Source: Funneliformis mosseae
Taxonomy: Eukaryota; Glomeromycota; Glomeromycetes; Glomerales; Glomeraceae
Length of the DNA: 10,490 nt
Assembly: GCA_910592005.1 (NCBI GenBank)
Contig: CAJVPP010003905.1
Location: 1 to 10,490 of the forward strand
Reading direction: 5' to 3'
Shown here: positions 7,834 to 10,490 of the stretch, piece after piece
How the letters are laid out: the number at the start of each line of letters is the position of its first letter
Position numbering within the stretch: the stretch's first letter is position 1
The notes under the pieces: generated by a model
What the model was told of the DNA's origin: nothing
The model's database searches: none
Seen by the model: only the letters and a program-made list of their open reading frames with translations
Position numbers and translations under genes: made by a program

Positions 7834-8069
7834 ATGTCTAATGAAATAAAGAACGATCCGAACTTCACATGACTCTCACGAATTATAAATTCTCCAAACA
7901 TCCAATCAATAAAATGAATAAAAGCAGCCCACCCCTAAAGAGAAAGTTTTATAAGAAAAAAATCGTTCTATTTATCGATGCTGGAAATATATACTTTGCC
8001 TTGGAACCCTCTCCTTACGTATATATATTTATTAGCAAAATGACGTTATTTCCTAAACATTGCCACTAA
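7834..8069 (+). pseudogene. Weak ORF or broken gene remnant, faint NYN/PIN-like motif
   Basis: A first ATG at 7834-7836, in an A-rich context, opens MSNEIKNDPNFT and stops at TGA 7870-7872. A second ATG at 7869 overlaps that stop (ATGA) in another frame and runs 66 codons to 8069. Its middle reads KKIVLFIDAGNIYFALE, which faintly resembles the first strand of NYN (LabA-like) nuclease domains, hhFIDxxN, but the rest of such a domain (about 120 residues) is absent. No splice pair that extends the frame was found. It may be a decayed fragment or chance. Confidence 0.2.
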
Positions 8070-8289
8070 ATCATAAAATAAGGAAAGTTTTCATTTTTTA
8101 TTTTTAACAAAAACATCATCAGTCAAATTTCACAAAGTGAATCACCGCAAACAAAACTTCACTGATTAAATTATCGCGCGCAATTGATAAATTGATTAAC
8201 ATTTATTATTTATTATACGTTTGCGAAATAATATAAGCCCTATTCAAAATTATGACCAATCTTTGTTTGAACCAATCATCCGAGGGCCG
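8070..8289. other. Intergenic, no supported gene
   Basis: Frames are short. It contains several CpGs (ATCGCGCGC near 8174-8182; GAGGGCCGTC near 8282-8291), in contrast to the block that follows, so this is where ordinary composition ends. Confidence 0.4.
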
Positions 8290-8304
8290 TCATCAATTAT
8301 TTTT

Positions 8305-8324
8305 AAAATCTAATTTTAGATTTT
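8305..8324. repeat. 20-bp palindrome
   Basis: AAAATCTAA, two-base centre TT, TTAGATTTT: nine perfect base pairs, at the start of the CpG-poor block. Confidence 0.45.
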
Positions 8325-8433
8325 TTGACCCAAAAAAAGAAATTTTTAATCAAATAAAGTTCAAATATCATATAATAATATGAATCAAAAATCTCAATTT
8401 TGATTGAAGTGGTCCTGTAACCTGATTTTAATA

Positions 8434-8545
8434 GTTTAGAATCTCATATTTGTTAAGAAAACATTTTAATTGTATATCGATATAATGAATTGTCTATTGT
8501 AAGTGTTCTGAAGATATTAATATATTAAGAATGTGAGATTTAAGG
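8434..8545. repeat. Imperfect inverted repeat around an ATATCGATAT palindrome
   Basis: TTTAGAATCTCATATTTGTT and onward at 8434-8457 pairs with the complement of TTAAGAATGTGAGATTTAAG at about 8525-8545. The centre contains ATATCGATAT and the first of the block's two CpGs. It could be the ends of a small foldback element. Mismatches and small gaps are needed. Confidence 0.35.
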
Positions 8546-9208
8546 TTCACATAATCACATTTTTCTTTTTAAGTGATTGTTAAATTTATTTAATAGATAA
8601 TCAAATTTTTTTGTTAATTAGAATTAAACTTTTACTTAACATTTCTATATAAATTAGACCTACCATTTGAGTTAATTTTATATAAAAATAAATCAGTATT
8701 ACATTTTAGAACAATAATCTATTGTTATTCTTTGTAAAATAGTCAATGCAACTAAAATTTTAAACTAAAATTAATTGATTTTTTTTGAATAATAAAAGTA
8801 AATTTTTTTTAAATGTCAATAATATAATTCTATGACAATTTTTTGCATTTAAATAATCTTAAAAAATTTGTTTTATATAATGAGAACAAAAAGAACTTTT
8901 TAATATGCAATGATATATTTCCTACATTAAGAACAATAGTAAGATATATTTGTTCTTATAATCAAATGTAAATTATAAATCATATAATGCAAATAATTGT
9001 TAATTCAAAAAGCTCATGATTTATGCAAGTAATAATAATAAATGAATTTTTTATATGTAAAGAAACAAAAAGAATTATTAATTAAAAAATTTGAAAATTT
9101 AGCAATTTTATTATTTATAAATAGTTAATCATTTTTCTGAAAAATGATTTTAAATAAAAAAAAAATTAAATACAATATAAAGAATTTTTTTCTAATTTAA
9201 TTTATTTG

Positions 9209-9310
9209 TTTATTTATTTCACTTTTTTTTCTTATTTTTTTCACTTTTTCTCTCTTACTTTTTTTTATAACTTTCTCTTTTTTATTTTAATAAATAAATA
9301 TAAAATATTT
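9209..9310. repeat. G-free pyrimidine-rich tract on the plus strand (102 bases)
   Basis: No G on the plus strand over 102 bases. It is mainly T with interspersed C, and TTTCACTTTTT followed by CTTA or CTCTCTTA occurs twice in series. This is low-complexity, strand-asymmetric sequence. Confidence 0.6.
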
Positions 9311-9375
9311 GATTTTTTAATGAAAAGTGATGAAAAAATTATTTTAAAACTTATAAAGGCAGTATACAGATTTTC

Positions 9376-9423
9376 TTTATAATCATATCTCTTTAAATTG
9401 AAAAAAAATGATATGATTATAAA
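9376..9423. repeat. 14-bp perfect hairpin
   Basis: TTTATAATCATATC (9376-9389) and GATATGATTATAAA (9410-9423) are exact reverse complements with a 20-base loop. ATATGATTATA recurs at about 9502-9512 as a direct copy of part of the right arm. Confidence 0.65.
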
Positions 9424-9896
9424 AATATTATAAGATGTGATTAAAGAAAAATTTTTTTAATGTTAGTAATTTGGGCTAATTTAAGTGTACTTATAAAGAG
9501 AATATGATTATATATAGGGTTACTATAGAAAGGTTAACTGTATATAAAAAAAAATTGATATTATTAATGAAATAAATAATGTTAATGAAAAAATTAATAA
9601 TAAAAAAAAATGAAGAAATAATTAATTTATCTTTATCTTATTTTCAAAAAAAATCAATAAAAGTTTAATGTATAAAATATGTAAATAAATAACAAGAAAA
9701 TGTTTAAATTATGTTAAAATTTTTGGTAATAAAATAGAAACTAGTTCTTATCAAGTATATTTGAAAAATCATAGATAGTTATTTAAATGATATTTATAAA
9801 ATTCAAGTTAAAAATAAATAAACAATTATTAAATAGATAATTTTTGATATATGCAAGCATAACGATGATTTCTATAATTATTTTCAAATTTTAATT

Positions 9897-9963
9897 AAGT
9901 TGCAACTTAATTGTGTCATAAGAAAATTTAATTATGTTATAAGTTACAACTCAATTGCATCAC
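9897..9963. repeat. Two diverged direct copies, 44 bp apart
   Basis: AAGTTGCAACTTAATTGTGTCA (9897 on) and AAGTTACAACTCAATTGCATCA (9941 on) match except at four sites, all transitions. At one place TG in the first copy faces CA in the second, the pair expected if an ancestral CpG decayed on opposite strands. Confidence 0.5.
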
Positions 9964-10040
9964 TTTTTTTAATTGTAATATCTATCTTTATGCAAGCAGT
10001 TAAAATAGTAGAAGGTAAAGCATTTAATAAATGATATTAA

Positions 10041-10063
10041 TACTTGATTTACATTATCAAGTA
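10041..10063. repeat. 8-bp perfect hairpin
   Basis: TACTTGAT, seven-base loop, ATCAAGTA. One of several small hairpins in the AT-rich block. Confidence 0.45.
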
Positions 10064-10363
10064 TCAAATAGAAAAATAGTTAGAATTCTATAAGAAAGCA
10101 ATTTAAATAAAAGGGAAAGTTGGTTACAAATTTTATTTAAAAGTTTTTTAGGAAAAGTAGTTTTAACTATAAACATTTGATTATTTTTAAAATTTAAGGT
10201 TTCTTGAATATTATAATACATTTTATCAATAAAAATTAGATTTTAAAATATTTTACTTTAAATATATTTAGATTTAAAGATCAAAAAAATTACTTATAAT
10301 CACTATATAGTTATGATCACTAGCATTATATAATAAATAATATATATAAAAATTATGTAATAC

Positions 10364-10418
10364 AATCAATAAAATAAATTACAATTTTATGATTATATAA
10401 TCAATAAAATAAATTACA
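10364..10418. repeat. Direct repeat, 35-bp period
   Basis: A 20-base stretch beginning AATCAATAAAA at 10364 recurs exactly at 10399. Both copies are followed by a diverged TTTTATGATTAT-like segment, so about 1.8 copies of a roughly 35-bp unit are visible. Confidence 0.55.
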
Positions 10419-10490
10419 TTTTTGTGTCATGATTATGTTTCTTACACTTTCATTTTTTTATTCTATATTTAGATCTCAAGAAGCAAAAGA

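Larger units (their letters stand above)
8290..10490. other. CpG-depleted, extremely AT-rich block without genes
   Basis: Reading every line, I find CpG only at 8478 and 9863. By hand count 8521-10490 has about 172 G and 136 C (about 16% G+C), which would give about 12 CpGs if random, against one seen. No frame reaches 60 codons from an ATG and no splice-supported gene is visible. The block holds several hairpins and direct repeats listed separately. The likely reading is an old, cytosine-methylated repeat eroded by deamination. It runs off the window end, so its full length is unknown. Confidence 0.65.

Noticed and set aside
1..10490. tRNA, rRNA and CRISPR
   Set aside because: No GGTTCGA-type B box with a matching cloverleaf, no rRNA-like conserved block, and no regularly spaced repeats.

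Overview
The window looks like nuclear DNA of an arbuscular mycorrhizal fungus, most likely Rhizophagus or a close Glomeromycotina relative. The base composition is very AT-rich with many poly-A/T runs, and genes have short GTAAGT/GTACGT...AG introns of 60-105 nt. The main gene is a kinase of the kind massively expanded in these fungi (N-lobe xGGFGxVY, catalytic loop HRDLHSGN, DLG in place of DFG, tail ending HPEAIYTSR). The species call rests on recollection of that family, not on a search.

Two genes are well supported, both on the minus strand. (1) 1448-1734 is a two-exon gene for a 72-residue secreted peptide precursor. It has a clean signal peptide, a short pro-region, a KR dibasic site and a small basic two-cysteine mature part. 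A TATA box (TATAAATA) lies upstream and an A-run abuts the ATG. No single reading frame longer than 38 codons covers it, so ORF-length filters miss it. (2) 4191-6153 is a three-exon gene for a 603-residue protein kinase whose first 225 residues carry four Cys4 (CxxC...CxxC) modules. It has a TATA box about 50 bp before the ATG and an AATAAA beyond the stop.

By region: 1-739 holds nothing I can call. 740-945 is a small GC-richer island that reads as two short exons around a canonical intron. 1448-1852 is the peptide gene and its promoter. 1853-2970 is mostly non-coding, with one weak acidic ORF at 2450-2548. 2972-3430 is a foldback (long imperfect inverted repeat) with a near-perfect core and no gene, like a MITE. 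3431-4190 is non-coding plus the kinase 3' end. 4191-6209 is the kinase gene. 6210-8290 is intergenic, with short inverted repeats, an ambiguous sense/antisense ORF pair upstream of the kinase, a transposon-end-like GGGGCGGATCC motif, a 27-A run and a weak ORF remnant. From about 8290 to the end is a very AT-rich block with only two CpG dinucleotides in about 2.2 kb, full of small hairpins and direct repeats. I read it as old, probably once-methylated repeat DNA.

The genes do not form an operon-like unit. The kinase is probably a cytosolic signalling protein and the peptide is probably exported. Nothing in the sequence links the two functionally.
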